Translations under genes and position numbers: made by a program
Shown: positions 15,387-24,004 of the stretch, one piece after another
Numbering within the stretch: position 1 is the first letter of the stretch
Layout: each line of letters starts with the position of its first letter
The notes under the pieces: generated by a model
The model's input: only the letters and a program-made list of their open reading frames with translations
Databases searched by the model: none
What the model was told of the DNA's origin: nothing
Assembly: GCA_023419375.1 (NCBI GenBank)
Contig: JAEZYD010000028.1
Coordinates: 1 to 43,973, forward strand
From: Pseudomonadota bacterium
GTDB lineage: Bacteria; Desulfobacterota; Desulfovibrionia; Desulfovibrionales; Desulfovibrionaceae
DNA: 43,973 nt
Direction of reading: 5' to 3'

Positions 15387-16322
15387 GTGAGAAAAACGCT
15401 TATTTTGGCGCTGGTTATCTGTTTTATGACCGCTTTTGGCGCTCAGGCCGCACAGATCAACAAGGTGGCGGCCGTGGTGAACGGTCAGGTCATCACCATG
15501 TTCGATCTGCAGAAAAACGCTGTTCCTGATCTCATGCGGGCGCGCATCAATCCCAACGATCCCGCCCAGGCCAAGGCCGTGGACGCCGTGCTGCGCAAGG
15601 CGCTGGACGGCATGATCATGGATATTCTGGTTGCGCAGGAAGCCAAGCGTCTCAAGGTTTCCATTTCTTCTTCTGAAATTGACAGCGAAATCACCAAGAT
15701 CATGAAGGCGAACAACCTCAACAAAAAGCAGTTTGAAGAACGCCTGGCCCAGCAAAAGACCAGTGTGAGCGAACTGCGTGGCAATATTGAAAAAGGCTTG
15801 ATTCGCCAGCGTGTTATGGCAATGGAAGTGGGCCGCCGGGTTGTTGTGACCCCCGAGGAGATCAAGGCCTACTACGACGCGCACAAGGACACCATGTATG
15901 ACCGCTCAGGCCTGCACATGGCCCTGCTGGTGTATCATCCCAATGCCAATGCTGCGGCTTTGGCTTCGCAGATCAAGTCCGGCGCTGTTTCGTTTGAGGA
16001 AGTGGTGCGCAAGTATTCCATCGCTCCCAACAAGGAAAACGGCGGCGACATGGGCGCAGTGGAGTGGGACAAGCTCAACCCCGAGTGGGAGGCCCGCCTC
16101 ACCAGTATGAAACCCGGCGATGTAACGGAGATTTTCGAGCTTCAGGGCCGCAAGGCGCAGGTGCGTCTGTACCGTCCTGGCGGCGGTGAAATCAAGATGC
16201 TCACCTTTGAGCAGGCCAAGCCGATGATCGACGGCATCCTGCGCCAGCCCAAGGCTATGGAGCGTTTTGAGGACTACACCAACCAGCTTCGCAGCCGGGC
16301 CGTTATTGATATCAGAATGTAG
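15387..16322 (+). CDS. Periplasmic peptidyl-prolyl isomerase (SurA/PpiC type)
   Basis: A 311-residue exported protein with a clear signal peptide (RKTLILALVICFMTAFGAQA, cleavage after about residue 22). A SurA_N-type helical domain follows (INKVAAVVNGQVITMFDLQ), with a parvulin/PpiC domain at about 170-265 (HMALLVYHP, then YSIAPNKENGGDMGAVEWDKL and MKPGDVTEIFE). It probably assists folding of outer-membrane proteins together with the lipoprotein encoded just upstream. I chose the GTG at 15387 because AGGGAG precedes it by six bases and the signal peptide starts right there; the open frame reaches 24 bases further upstream. Confidence 0.88.
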   Translation: MRKTLILALVICFMTAFGAQAAQINKVAAVVNGQVITMFDLQKNAVPDLMRARINPNDPAQAKAVDAVLRKALDGMIMDILVAQEAKRLKVSISSSEIDSEITKIMKANNLNKKQFEERLAQQKTSVSELRGNIEKGLIRQRVMAMEVGRRVVVTPEEIKAYYDAHKDTMYDRSGLHMALLVYHPNANAAALASQIKSGAVSFEEVVRKYSIAPNKENGGDMGAVEWDKLNPEWEARLTSMKPGDVTEIFELQGRKAQVRLYRPGGGEIKMLTFEQAKPMIDGILRQPKAMERFEDYTNQLRSRAVIDIRM

Positions 16323-16403
16323 CAGGACCGCCACGGGTGGTTCCGGCTTTTTGCTGGCAACCGCCGCCCCCTCGGGGCGGCAAGACCATTATCGAGGCTT
16401 TTC

Positions 16404-17468
16404 ATGACCTTAGTGGAATTGGGCGCTGCTTTGCGCGTTGAGCGCGAAAAGCGGGGTCTGGACATGGAAGATGCGGCAAACAGGCTGAAAATCAGCGCCC
16501 GTCTTCTGCGCGCTTTGGAGGAAGGGGACGAGACGTCCTTGCCCCCTCTGGCGTACACCAAGGGGTTTATCCGTTCATACGCGTCCTATGTTGGCCTTTC
16601 GGCTGAAGAAGTCAGCGAGGCCCTTGGGGCGCTTGAGGCTGCTTCTGAACCCGTTGCGCCGCAAAATGTTTATGAGCCCGAGATGGTTCTCACCCAGCGG
16701 CGTAACCTCAAGCCCATTTTGGCCGGCCTTTTCATGGTCTGCGTGGTCGCTGTGGTGATGGTTGCCTGGCAACAGGGGGTGTTTGACTTCCTGAGCCGGC
16801 AGACGCGCCGTCTGGCGCAGCCCGCCCCTTTGCAGAGCGCCGAGTCTGTTGACCCCGGCAATCTGGCCAGTCGGCCTTCCACCCCTGTTGCTCCCGCTCA
16901 GGGGCAGGGCTCGGCCCAGACGACTGCTTCGGCTCAGGCTCCGGCGGCTGTCAGTCAGCCGCAAGGTGCTGCTGCCCCGGCACAAGGCCAGGCTCCGGCT
17001 CAGGCGACTGCGCAAACTCCGGCGCAGGCTTCGGCCCAACCGGCAGGGCAGCCTGCCCAGCCTGCTGCTCCTGGTTTGCCCCCGGTGCGCGGCACTGCCG
17101 CCAGCGCGCCTGTCGCAAATGCGCCCGCTGCTGCAGCGCCTGCTTCAACGCCTCCGGCTACTCCGGCGGCCTCTGCCGCTGCGCCAGCTGCCGCTTCGCA
17201 GGGCAGCGATGTGCCCGTAGGCGCCCACAAACTTATTATCACCGCTACAGAAGAATGCTGGATTCACTCCAGCGCTGACAAGACCGACACTCGTCAGTTT
17301 TCGCTACATAAGGGCGATACTTTTGCCCTCACGTTCAGCAAGAGCCTGGAATTGAAGCTTGGCAACGCTGGCGGCGTGCGCCTGCGGTATGACGGTGAAG
17401 AACTGCCCCCGGCGGGGCAGAGCGGCCAAGTGCGCAATCTGGTGTTTCCCCCTGCGGACAGGCCATGA
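16404..17468 (+). CDS. RodZ-like helix-turn-helix membrane protein
   Basis: A 354-residue protein with three parts. An N-terminal helix-turn-helix domain (LGAALRVEREKRGLDMEDAA, to about residue 80) contains the LPPLAYTKGFIRSYASYVGL stretch typical of RodZ-like proteins. A single membrane helix lies at about 105-125 (LAGLFMVCVVAVVMVAW). A long Ala/Pro/Gln-rich linker (about 135-265) leads to a C-terminal DUF4115-type periplasmic beta domain (HKLIITATEECWIHSS, then GDTFALTFSKSLELKLGNAGGV). RodZ links MreB filaments to the cell-wall machinery. Its stop overlaps recO by four bases. A stable hairpin (16373-16380 with 16384-16391) stands just before it, without a T-run. Confidence 0.82.
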   Translation: MTLVELGAALRVEREKRGLDMEDAANRLKISARLLRALEEGDETSLPPLAYTKGFIRSYASYVGLSAEEVSEALGALEAASEPVAPQNVYEPEMVLTQRRNLKPILAGLFMVCVVAVVMVAWQQGVFDFLSRQTRRLAQPAPLQSAESVDPGNLASRPSTPVAPAQGQGSAQTTASAQAPAAVSQPQGAAAPAQGQAPAQATAQTPAQASAQPAGQPAQPAAPGLPPVRGTAASAPVANAPAAAAPASTPPATPAASAAAPAAASQGSDVPVGAHKLIITATEECWIHSSADKTDTRQFSLHKGDTFALTFSKSLELKLGNAGGVRLRYDGEELPPAGQSGQVRNLVFPPADRP

Positions 17469-18217
17469 CCGAATGGGCAGATCACGCGCTTGTGCTGCGA
17501 ATCGGGCACTTTCGCGAGTCAGATCTGTGGCTGAAAATGCTTTGTCGCAAACACGGCCTGCTGACGCTGTTCGCCTTTGGCGGCAGCCGCAGCAGGCGTC
17601 GTTTTTGCGGCTGCCTGGATGTGCTCAACAGCCTGCATTGCAGGGTAAAGGCCTCGGGACGCGGCAGCTTTCTTAATCTTGAGGAAGCCGTGCTGCTGGG
17701 CGGGCCGCAAAGCTTGCGCGGAAACTGGCGGCGCATGGGGCTGGCGGCCAACTGCCTGCGCTTTGTGGAAGCGCTTGGCGTCAATGACGAAGGCGCGGAC
17801 GAGGCCTTTCTACTGGTTGAAGATTTGCGCAAGACGCTGGAAGAAGCGGAAAACGTGCCCTCACTGTTGCCCCTGTTTTTCCGCCTGCGGTTTGCTGGCG
17901 TTTTGGGTTTTGCGCCGGATCTGGGCAAATGCGGCACCTGCGGCGCGGCCATAACCGGCCCCGCACAGTTTGTGGTTGACGAGGCCCAGTTGCGCTGCCC
18001 TTCGTGCCGCGCGACGACGGGGCCAGCGCGGTATGGCGTGGAACTGGGCGCGTCCGGGCTTGACCTTTTGCGCCATGTGCAGCAAGAATTTCCCTCCGGC
18101 TGGCATGCAGAAGAACTGCCTGCCGCTGATCGGCGCGCGTGCGCCAAGGTTATTGATGGTTTTGTGCAATATCACCTGGGTCTTTCGTGGGAAGGGGGCT
18201 ACTTTCGCCACGTGTGA
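17465..18217 (+). CDS. recO: DNA repair protein RecO
   Basis: RecO anneals single strands and, with RecR, loads RecA on SSB-coated DNA. The 250-residue protein has an N-terminal OB-fold (ADHALVLRIGHFRESDLWLKMLCRKHGLLTLFAFGG, with basic residues), a helical middle, and a four-Cys zinc site: C156-x2-C159 in GKCGTCGA and C178-x2-C181 in RCPSCR. The start codon overlaps the stop of the RodZ-like gene (ATGA), so translation is coupled. Confidence 0.93.
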   Translation: MTEWADHALVLRIGHFRESDLWLKMLCRKHGLLTLFAFGGSRSRRRFCGCLDVLNSLHCRVKASGRGSFLNLEEAVLLGGPQSLRGNWRRMGLAANCLRFVEALGVNDEGADEAFLLVEDLRKTLEEAENVPSLLPLFFRLRFAGVLGFAPDLGKCGTCGAAITGPAQFVVDEAQLRCPSCRATTGPARYGVELGASGLDLLRHVQQEFPSGWHAEELPAADRRACAKVIDGFVQYHLGLSWEGGYFRHV

Positions 18218-18326
18218 CCGTGTTTGCATCGAAACTTCCGATTCGGTTTTGGATGGTTTGGGGCGGCGTTAGTATCGAACAGCCGCGCGTATGCGTCTGA
18301 AAAAGGCTACGAACAAAGGACAGCGC

Positions 18327-19205
18327 ATGTATTTTCAGGATGTCATTTTAACTTTGCAGAACTACTGGGCCAACCAGGGTTGCGTCATCGAACAGCCTTC
18401 GGGTGTGGAATGCGGTGCCGGTACGTTCAACCCCAACACGTTTTTGAGGGTTATTGGGCCGGAACCGTGGAGTGTGGCCTATGTGGAGCCCTCCCGCCGT
18501 CCTACGGATGGCCGCTACGGCGAAAATCCCAACCGCCTGCAACGGTATTTCCAGTTTCAGGTGATCATGAAGCCCTCGCCGGACAACGTGCAGGATCTGT
18601 ATCTGCAAAGCCTCAAGGCGCTGGGCATCAACCCCGCGCAGCACGACATCCGTTTTGTGGAAGACGACTGGGAATCCCCCACCCTCGGCGCCTGGGGCCT
18701 TGGCTGGGAAGTGTGGCTCAATGGCATGGAAGTGAGCCAGTTCACCTATTTTCAGCAGGTGGGCGGCATTGATCTTTCGCCCATCAGCGTGGAACTGACC
18801 TACGGCCTTGAGCGCCTTACCATGTATCTGCAGGGCGTTGAATCCGTGTATGATCTGGCCTGGAACAAAAACGTCACCTACGGCCACATCTACCACCAGA
18901 ATGAAGTAGAGCAGTCACGCCACAACTTTGAGGCCAGCAATCCTGACATGCTGTTGCGGCATTTCAGCGATTTTGAAGGGCAATGCAAAGCCCTGCTTGA
19001 GCTGGGATTGCCCTGGCCTGCCTATGATTACTGCCTCAAGTGCTCGCATACATTCAATCTTCTGGACGCCAGAGGAGCCATCTCCATCACGGAACGCACC
19101 GGCTATATCGGCAGAGTGCGCGCTCTGGCGGCTGGAGTGGCGCGATTGTACGCAGCCCAGCGTGAAGAACTGGGCTATCCCATGCTCAAAAAGGATGCGA
19201 GGTAA
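18327..19205 (+). CDS. glyQ: Glycine-tRNA ligase alpha subunit
   Basis: The catalytic (class II aminoacyl-tRNA synthetase) subunit of the heterotetrameric bacterial glycyl-tRNA synthetase. The 292-residue protein begins MYFQDVILTLQNYWANQGC, the usual GlyQ start, and contains the AGTFNPNTFLRVIGPEPW and AYVEPSRRPTDGRYGENPNR motifs. The ATG at 18327 has AAAGGA upstream; an ATG 36 bases earlier in frame lacks support. glyS follows after three bases. Confidence 0.97.
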   Translation: MYFQDVILTLQNYWANQGCVIEQPSGVECGAGTFNPNTFLRVIGPEPWSVAYVEPSRRPTDGRYGENPNRLQRYFQFQVIMKPSPDNVQDLYLQSLKALGINPAQHDIRFVEDDWESPTLGAWGLGWEVWLNGMEVSQFTYFQQVGGIDLSPISVELTYGLERLTMYLQGVESVYDLAWNKNVTYGHIYHQNEVEQSRHNFEASNPDMLLRHFSDFEGQCKALLELGLPWPAYDYCLKCSHTFNLLDARGAISITERTGYIGRVRALAAGVARLYAAQREELGYPMLKKDAR

Positions 19206-19208
19206 GCC

Positions 19209-21293
19209 GTGGCGACCTTTGTGCTTGAAATCGGCAGCGAAGAGTTGCCTTCCCGTTTTCTGGCCCCCGAGGAAGGGGAGCTGGCCTCACGTTTTAGCGG
19301 CGCTCTGGACGAGGCCGGGCTTGAATACGGCGCGCTGCGCGTCATGAGCACGCCCCGGCGCGCGGTGGTGATTGTTGAAGACCTCAACCCTGTGCAGGTG
19401 GAGAGGGAAGAGGTAGTCTCCGGCCCGCCCGTGCGCGTGGCCTATGATGCCGAAGGCAAGCCCACCAAAGCCCTTGAGGGTTTTGCGCGTACCAATGCCT
19501 GCGCTCTTGAGGACGTTTTTCGTGTAGAGACGGACAAGGGCGAATACGTGGCCGTGCGCAAGCGCACCGGCGGCGCGCCTGCAGCCGGTTTGCTTGCTGA
19601 TATCTGCCCCACGGTGATTACCGCGCTTTCGTTCCAGAAGCGCATGCACTGGGGTTCATATTCGCTGGCCTATGCCCGCCCGCTGCGCTGGATACTGGCG
19701 CTGCTTGATGATGCCGTGGTGCCCTTCACCGTTGGCCCCATGACCTCTGGCCGTGAGACCTGCGGGCACCGCATCCACGGGGCTGGCCCCTTTGCTGTGG
19801 CGCATGCCAATGAATTTCTGGCCACTCTCGCCGGGCCCTGCGCCGTTACCATTGATCCTGCCCAACGCCGCAACGTCATTATTGAGGGCGGCAATGCTCA
19901 GGCGGCTGCCGCTGGCGGCAAAGTTCTGTGGAAAGACAGCCTGCTGGACGAAGTGCAGGGCCTTGCCGAGCACCCGGTGCCGCTGCTGGCCGATTTTGAT
20001 CCCGCCTATCTTGAGGTGCCGCGCGAAGTGCTACTTACCAGCATGGAAAGCCACCAGAAGAGCTTTGGCATTGAAGGTGCCAATGGCGAACTGCTGCCGC
20101 ATTTTCTCACCGTGCTGAACATCACCCCCGAAGACATGGGCGTGGTCAAGCGCGGCTGGGAACGTGTGCTGCGCGCCCGGCTTGAAGACGCCCGCTTTTT
20201 CTGGCAGGCCGACCTGCGCGATACCTTTGACCACTGGCTGCAAAAGCTGGATTCGGTCATCTTTATCGGCGGGCTTGGCAGCATGGGCGACAAAACACGC
20301 AGGCTTGAGGCTCTGTGCCGCTGGCTTGCCGAAAGCTGCGCGCCCGACCTTGCCGACGATGCCGCGCGTGCCGGACGCCTTTCAAAGGCGGATCTGGTGA
20401 GCGGCCTTGTGGGCGAGTTTGATACCCTTCAGGGCATCATGGGCGGCATCTATGCCGGACGCAAAGGCGAAAGCAAGGCCGTGGCCGAAGCTCTGGGCGA
20501 ACAGTATCTGCCCGCCGGGCCGGATTCTTCGCTGCCCAAGAGCCTCGCAGGCGCGCTGCTCTCAATGGCGGACAAGGCCGATACCCTCGCAGGGTGCTTC
20601 GGCCTTGGCATGATCCCCACTGGAGCTGCCGACCCCAACGGCCTGCGGCGTTGCGCGCTGGGCATCATCCGCATCATGCTTGAGTTCGGTCTTGCGGTTG
20701 ACGTGCGGCAGTTCTTTGCCAAGGCGCAGCATCTTTATGGCGATCGCCAGTGGAAGCTCGCCCCGCACGATGCTCTGGACAAGCTCATGGAATTTTTTGC
20801 GGCGCGTTTGCGCAACTATTTCATGAGTCAGGGGCAAGATACGCTGCTGGTGGACGCGGCCCTTGGCGCGGGCGCAGAAGACGTGAAGGACTGCGGTGCT
20901 CGCCTTGAGGCGCTGGCAGCCTTTAGTCAGGCGGCGGACTATGAAGCTGCGGTGCAGACCTTCAAGCGCGTTGCCAATATCCTGCGCAAGCAGGGTCAGG
21001 CTGAGGAACTTTCTGACCACTGGGACCCCGCCTTGCTGCGCGAAGACGCGGAAAAGGCTCTGGCATCCACGCTGGAAGAAATGTTGCCCCGCCTTGATGC
21101 CCTGTGGGCTGCCCACGACCATGCCGCAGCGCTGGCCTGCCTGAGCGCTGTGCGGCCCGCGGTGGATGCCTTTTTTGCAGGTGTGATGGTTATGTGCGAT
21201 GATGTGGATCTGCGCCGCAACAGGTTGAGCATGCTGCATGGCCTTGGCTCAAGGTTTGCGCGTCTGGCCGATTTTTCGGCCTTGCAGATGTAG
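19209..21293 (+). CDS. glyS: Glycine-tRNA ligase beta subunit
   Basis: The tRNA-binding subunit of the heterotetrameric glycyl-tRNA synthetase, 694 residues. The start is a GTG, with GAGGT overlapping the glyQ stop; the protein opens with the typical FVLEIGSEELPSRF. The HD-like domain and the C-terminal anticodon-binding part (FFAGVMVMCDDVDLRRNRLSML) are as expected. It is an operon partner of glyQ. Confidence 0.97.
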   Translation: MATFVLEIGSEELPSRFLAPEEGELASRFSGALDEAGLEYGALRVMSTPRRAVVIVEDLNPVQVEREEVVSGPPVRVAYDAEGKPTKALEGFARTNACALEDVFRVETDKGEYVAVRKRTGGAPAAGLLADICPTVITALSFQKRMHWGSYSLAYARPLRWILALLDDAVVPFTVGPMTSGRETCGHRIHGAGPFAVAHANEFLATLAGPCAVTIDPAQRRNVIIEGGNAQAAAAGGKVLWKDSLLDEVQGLAEHPVPLLADFDPAYLEVPREVLLTSMESHQKSFGIEGANGELLPHFLTVLNITPEDMGVVKRGWERVLRARLEDARFFWQADLRDTFDHWLQKLDSVIFIGGLGSMGDKTRRLEALCRWLAESCAPDLADDAARAGRLSKADLVSGLVGEFDTLQGIMGGIYAGRKGESKAVAEALGEQYLPAGPDSSLPKSLAGALLSMADKADTLAGCFGLGMIPTGAADPNGLRRCALGIIRIMLEFGLAVDVRQFFAKAQHLYGDRQWKLAPHDALDKLMEFFAARLRNYFMSQGQDTLLVDAALGAGAEDVKDCGARLEALAAFSQAADYEAAVQTFKRVANILRKQGQAEELSDHWDPALLREDAEKALASTLEEMLPRLDALWAAHDHAAALACLSAVRPAVDAFFAGVMVMCDDVDLRRNRLSMLHGLGSRFARLADFSALQM

Positions 21294-21385
21294 GTTGTTC
21301 AACGATTTTACAGGGGGAGAGGGGCGCTTTTGACGGTTCCCCTCGCTCACAAACAAGAAAATATTCGATAAAAAGACACGATTGC

Positions 21386-21414
21386 TTGACAGGTAATCGT
21401 GCCAGTGGTAAGAA
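21386..21414 (+). promoter_or_regulatory. Promoter of rpsT
   Basis: Consensus TTGACA (21386-21391), 17-base spacer, then TAAGAA (21409-21414, 4 of 6 to TATAAT). It lies about 78 bases before the rpsT start codon. Confidence 0.6.
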
Positions 21415-21491
21415 CCCTTCTTCGCGACAACGCGCTAACTTTTGTTTTCATGGCTTGCGCGGGCAAGCCCAACATATGTGGAGGATTCAAA

Positions 21492-21758
21492 GTGGCCAAC
21501 CATAAGTCAGCCCTCAAGCGTCACAAGCAGAGCTTGCAGCGGGCAGGCCGCAATCGCGCCGCCCGTACCCGCGTGAAGAACGCCATCAAGCAGGTTCGCG
21601 CCGCCATCCAGAACAACGAACAGGGCCAGGCCAGCGAAGCTCTGTCCAGCGCCGCTTCCGTGCTCGCCAAGGCAGCCGGTAAGGGCGCCCTGCACTGGAA
21701 GAAGGCCGCACGCAAGATTTCGCGTCTGGCTCATGCCGTTAACGGCATCAGCGCTTAG
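21492..21758 (+). CDS. rpsT: 30S ribosomal protein bS20
   Basis: An 88-residue, Lys/Arg/Ala-rich helical protein that binds 16S rRNA in the small subunit. It begins ANHKSALKRHKQSLQRAGRNR and ends RKISRLAHAVNGISA, both typical of bS20. The start is a GTG at 21492, with GGAGG seven bases upstream; an ATG at 21399 in the same frame would add 31 unrelated residues and is not used. Confidence 0.96.
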   Translation: MANHKSALKRHKQSLQRAGRNRAARTRVKNAIKQVRAAIQNNEQGQASEALSSAASVLAKAAGKGALHWKKAARKISRLAHAVNGISA

Positions 21759-21782
21759 TAGTTTTCTTTACTGGTTTGAGGC

Positions 21783-21805
21783 GTGCTTGCCCCAGGGGCG
21801 AGCAC
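21783..21805 (+). terminator. Hairpin after rpsT
   Basis: A 10-bp stem (21783-21792 with 21796-21805, 3-base loop) lies 24 bases after the stop codon. It lacks a T-run, so it may be a weak or factor-assisted terminator, or an mRNA 3' end stabiliser. Confidence 0.5.
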
Positions 21806-21881
21806 ATTCCCTTACGGGAAGTTGCAGAAAATAATTTTTAACAAGTTCACAGACTTTTCAAAAAATATTTTGAAAAAAAGC

Positions 21882-21910
21882 TTGACGGCGACTGTGACTT
21901 GAGTTAGTTT
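21882..21910 (+). promoter_or_regulatory. Promoter of tRNA-Arg
   Basis: TTGACG (21882-21887), 17-base spacer, TAGTTT (21905-21910). The tRNA begins 15 bases after the -10 box, which fits a short-leader stable RNA promoter. The A/T-rich stretch just before the -35 (about 21834-21880) resembles an UP element. Confidence 0.65.
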
Positions 21911-21924
21911 CCTCTTCGTTGAAC

Positions 21925-22001
21925 GCGCTCGTAGCTCAGCTGGATAGAGCAACAGGCTACGAACCTGTAGGTCAGGAGTTCGAATCTCTTCGGGCGCACC
22001 A
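21925..22001 (+). tRNA. tRNA-Arg (anticodon ACG)
   Basis: All four arms fold. The acceptor stem pairs GCGCTCG with CGGGCGC (one G-T pair). The D arm is GCTC/GAGC, the anticodon arm ACAGG/CCTGT with loop CTACGAA (anticodon ACG, read as ICG after deamination), and the T arm AGGAG/CTCTT with loop TTCGAAT. The CCA end is encoded. GC-rich conserved genes end here and AT-rich accessory DNA begins, so its 3' half is the likely attachment site of the element to the right. Confidence 0.97.
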
Positions 22002-22011
22002 TAAAAATCAA

Positions 22012-22044
22012 GCTCTTACGGTTATTAACCGTAAGGGCTTTTTT
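22012..22044 (+). terminator. Intrinsic terminator of tRNA-Arg
   Basis: GCTCTTACGGTT (22012-22023) pairs with AACCGTAAGGGC (22027-22038) around a 3-base loop, followed by six T. It stands 10 bases past the CCA end. Confidence 0.9.
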
Positions 22045-22056
22045 GTTTTGTCAATA

Positions 22057-22077
22057 TCTCTCCCCATTCTCTCCCCA
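22057..22077. repeat. Two direct copies of TCTCTCCCCA
   Basis: TCTCTCCCCA occurs at 22057-22066 and 22068-22077, an 11-base period, just past the tRNA terminator and about 55 bases from the presumed crossover region. The spacing suits arm-type binding sites of a tyrosine integrase, but no integrase is in the window to support this. Confidence 0.4.
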
Positions 22078-22502
22078 CTTTTCAGTGATACGAGGGTAAA
22101 CTTCGTGAACTTGCTAGGCTCAAGCAAAGGCGAATCGATTGCCCTCCTTTTTTATCATTTATCAACGTTGCTGACTTCACACCAGAGGTTAAGGAATGAT
22201 TGTCGCAAAAATTGTGATAATATCTACTAAGTCGTAATGAGCGCTTTAATTGATGCGTTGCCTGGGCGCACACCCGATCTTTGAGTTTGTGGAAGAGTAG
22301 TAGCGTCTGCTCTGCCATGAGGCTCTCAATGCCCGCGTTCAACCCGCCTGGCGGTCCAATTTTCTTAACTGCGTTCGCTATAGATCATGCATGGCGCGTA
22401 GCTGCTATTCAATTCAAATTTTTTGTCATCTTCGGTTCAGGTTGTTAGTGCCAGTGTATCAATTTTTCCCGTCGTTTTCTTCTTTGCGAAGCTTCCATGA
22501 TG

Positions 22503-22526
22503 CATTGTTTGGTTAAACAACCAATG
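22503..22526. repeat. Imperfect 24-base palindrome
   Basis: The sequence CATTGTTTGGTTAAACAACC (22503-22522) continues AATG and reads as its own reverse complement at 20 of 24 positions. It contains two overlapping perfect inverted repeats (TTGTTT/AAACAA and TTGGTT/AACCAA). It could be an operator or a recombination-factor site; no function can be read from sequence. Confidence 0.4.
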
Positions 22527-22836
22527 ATGTATTTGTTACTGACAAAATGACAAAATAAAAAATCATATATGTTTTACGTGGAAAATTGCCATGCTAGTCA
22601 TGTCTGGATCAGGTGTAGATGGACACGCTGCACATCCCCCTCTTCTTGAACGCCAGTGTGCTCAAACGTTGGGGGCCAAACCAGCAACCGGCCTGGAGGC
22701 CGTATTTCGTTAAGTGCCAGGGAAAGGAGTGATCCAAGGGCGTTTTTCATGTCTGCAGATTGCTCATGCATTTTTTTTTACAGCGCTCCCGCATGTGATG
22801 CGCCTTAGGCGACATCATTCTGCAGGAGCCATAGCC

Positions 22837-23082
22837 ATGACATCCCCGGCCCAAACCATTTTGAGGTTGCTAGAAGAGACCCTGCCTCCTTGCTTCCCGC
22901 GCAAAAGAGTGCGCGAACTGACTTTTGGCATCGTAAACCCCCGAACACTTGCCAATCGTGACAGCAAAAAGATCGGCCCTGCTGGTCGTTTTTTCGTCAA
23001 GCGTGAAGTCTGGTACCAGAAAGAAGGTTTTCTTGAATATCTAAGGAACATGCTCAAGGATACCGAAATGTCTCCGCCTTAG
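22837..23082 (+). CDS. Small DNA-binding protein, excisionase/AlpA-like
   Basis: An 81-residue basic protein. The segment ELTFGIVNPRTLANRDSKKIGP is the kind of winged-helix/helix-turn-helix sequence (TLAN-D-S-G-P) seen in small AlpA- or excisionase-like proteins of integrated elements, followed by RFFVKREVWYQKEGFLEYL, which would be the wing and last helix. The ATG at 22837 has CAGGAG nine bases upstream; the frame is open further upstream without support. It could control excision or transcription of the element. It ends in a strong terminator. Confidence 0.65.
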   Translation: MTSPAQTILRLLEETLPPCFPRKRVRELTFGIVNPRTLANRDSKKIGPAGRFFVKREVWYQKEGFLEYLRNMLKDTEMSPP

Positions 23083-23108
23083 TCTTCCACCCCTAACTAC
23101 ATTTGAAT

Positions 23109-23146
23109 GTCGCTGGTGGCCATATTGGTCACCGGCGGCTTTTTTT
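23109..23146 (+). terminator. Intrinsic terminator after the AlpA-like gene
   Basis: A 13-bp stem with three G-T pairs (23109-23121 with 23127-23139, loop ATATT) is followed by seven T. It lies 27 bases past the stop codon. Confidence 0.88.
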
Positions 23147-23447
23147 ATCCCAAGACTTTTGTGGCTTACCTTCGTTATTAGCGAATAATTTCGGATGGAA
23201 CCCGATCAAATTGCGCGTGAGCTTAGGGGCACAAGCGTATTGGATTGGTTAAGTTTTCCATCAATGTAATTTTTTAATTCGGACATTAATTTGTGTAGCA
23301 TAAAAGAGCATTATTGCACAAAAGTGTACGAATTGTCGTTTGTATTTTAAAAAAAATTAGCAGGAGGTAGGTAATACAATTTATAATAATAAAATTAATT
23401 AAGCTGTTTGTTGTATAATCATTAATAACAAAACTAAGGATTTTAAA
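23147..23447 (+). promoter_or_regulatory. AT-rich gap with promoter for the Gp2-like gene
   Basis: No gene is seen. A perfect TATAAT (23414-23419) lies 28 bases before the start codon at 23448. The -35 region (around 23391-23396) has no good match, so the promoter may rely on an activator. The surrounding 100 bases are extremely AT-rich. Confidence 0.45.
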
Positions 23448-23996
23448 ATGCAATATAAGTTTATTGAAAGAATTGATTGTAGGATAAACGAGTTGCTCAA
23501 TGAATACGTCAGGAAGCATTCGAAAGCACTTATCGTTCGTTTTGATGTGCATTACCCTGTGCATTATCATGGGCCAGCAAAAAATACTGATATTTCAGTT
23601 TGTATGGCCTATGTCGTGAAAAAATATACCCGTCAGGGGCTTGATCCCTACTACATTTGGGTACGCGAGCAGTTGCGAAGCCATCACCCCCATTACCACT
23701 GTGCTCTGTTCCTCAACGGCCACAAGGTTCGTGACTATTGGCATGTATTTCGCAATGTTGAAGATGCATGGGCACGAACTCTGGGTTGTCTGGTAACCGG
23801 CTGCATCAACCGCTGTCTGAAAGACGATCCTGACTACAACGGCAAGTTGATTCGACGGGATGCTGGCCAAGCTGCTTATAAAGCACGCTTCCAAGAAATT
23901 CTGAATCAACTTTCATATTTGTCGAAGAGTTACACAAAAACTGTTGGCTACGATGGCCAGAGAAATTTCAGTTGCACAAGGCTTTCAAATACTTAG
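23448..23996 (+). CDS. YagK/YfjJ / inovirus Gp2-like protein with HUH motif
   Basis: A 182-residue protein matching the YagK_YfjJ_C / inovirus Gp2 family (PF11726) in layout. An N-terminal helix is followed by the strand ALIVRFDVHYP, a HYPHYH-like block at residues 79-84 (HHPHYH, giving H82-Y-H84 as an HUH pair), ALFLNGHKVRDYW, and near the end LSYLSKSYTK with candidate catalytic tyrosines. HUH proteins nick DNA in rolling-circle replication or transfer. This family is common in filamentous phages and in satellites and islands; whether it nicks is not shown. AAGGA precedes the ATG. Its stop codon overlaps the ribosome binding site of the next gene. Confidence 0.72.
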   Translation: MQYKFIERIDCRINELLNEYVRKHSKALIVRFDVHYPVHYHGPAKNTDISVCMAYVVKKYTRQGLDPYYIWVREQLRSHHPHYHCALFLNGHKVRDYWHVFRNVEDAWARTLGCLVTGCINRCLKDDPDYNGKLIRRDAGQAAYKARFQEILNQLSYLSKSYTKTVGYDGQRNFSCTRLSNT

Positions 23997-24004
23997 GAGG
24001 TATC

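Larger units (their letters stand above)
22045..22836. other. AT-rich left end of the element, no gene supported
   Basis: No open frame here has a ribosome binding site or a family I recognise. A minus-strand frame around 22230-22345 (encoding a stretch around MAEQTLLLFHKLKDRV) may be the remnant of a gene, but its downstream part is plain AT-rich sequence. A small perfect hairpin lies at 22689-22702 (CGGCC/GGCCG). Direct repeats at 22057-22077 and a palindrome at 22503-22526 are listed separately. Long non-coding ends with repeats are usual where recombinases bind. Confidence 0.5.

Noticed and set aside
22082..22342. An 86-codon minus-strand frame at the left end of the element
   Set aside because: Only about 45 residues look protein-like, the rest is AT-rich and no start signal is seen; at most a gene remnant.
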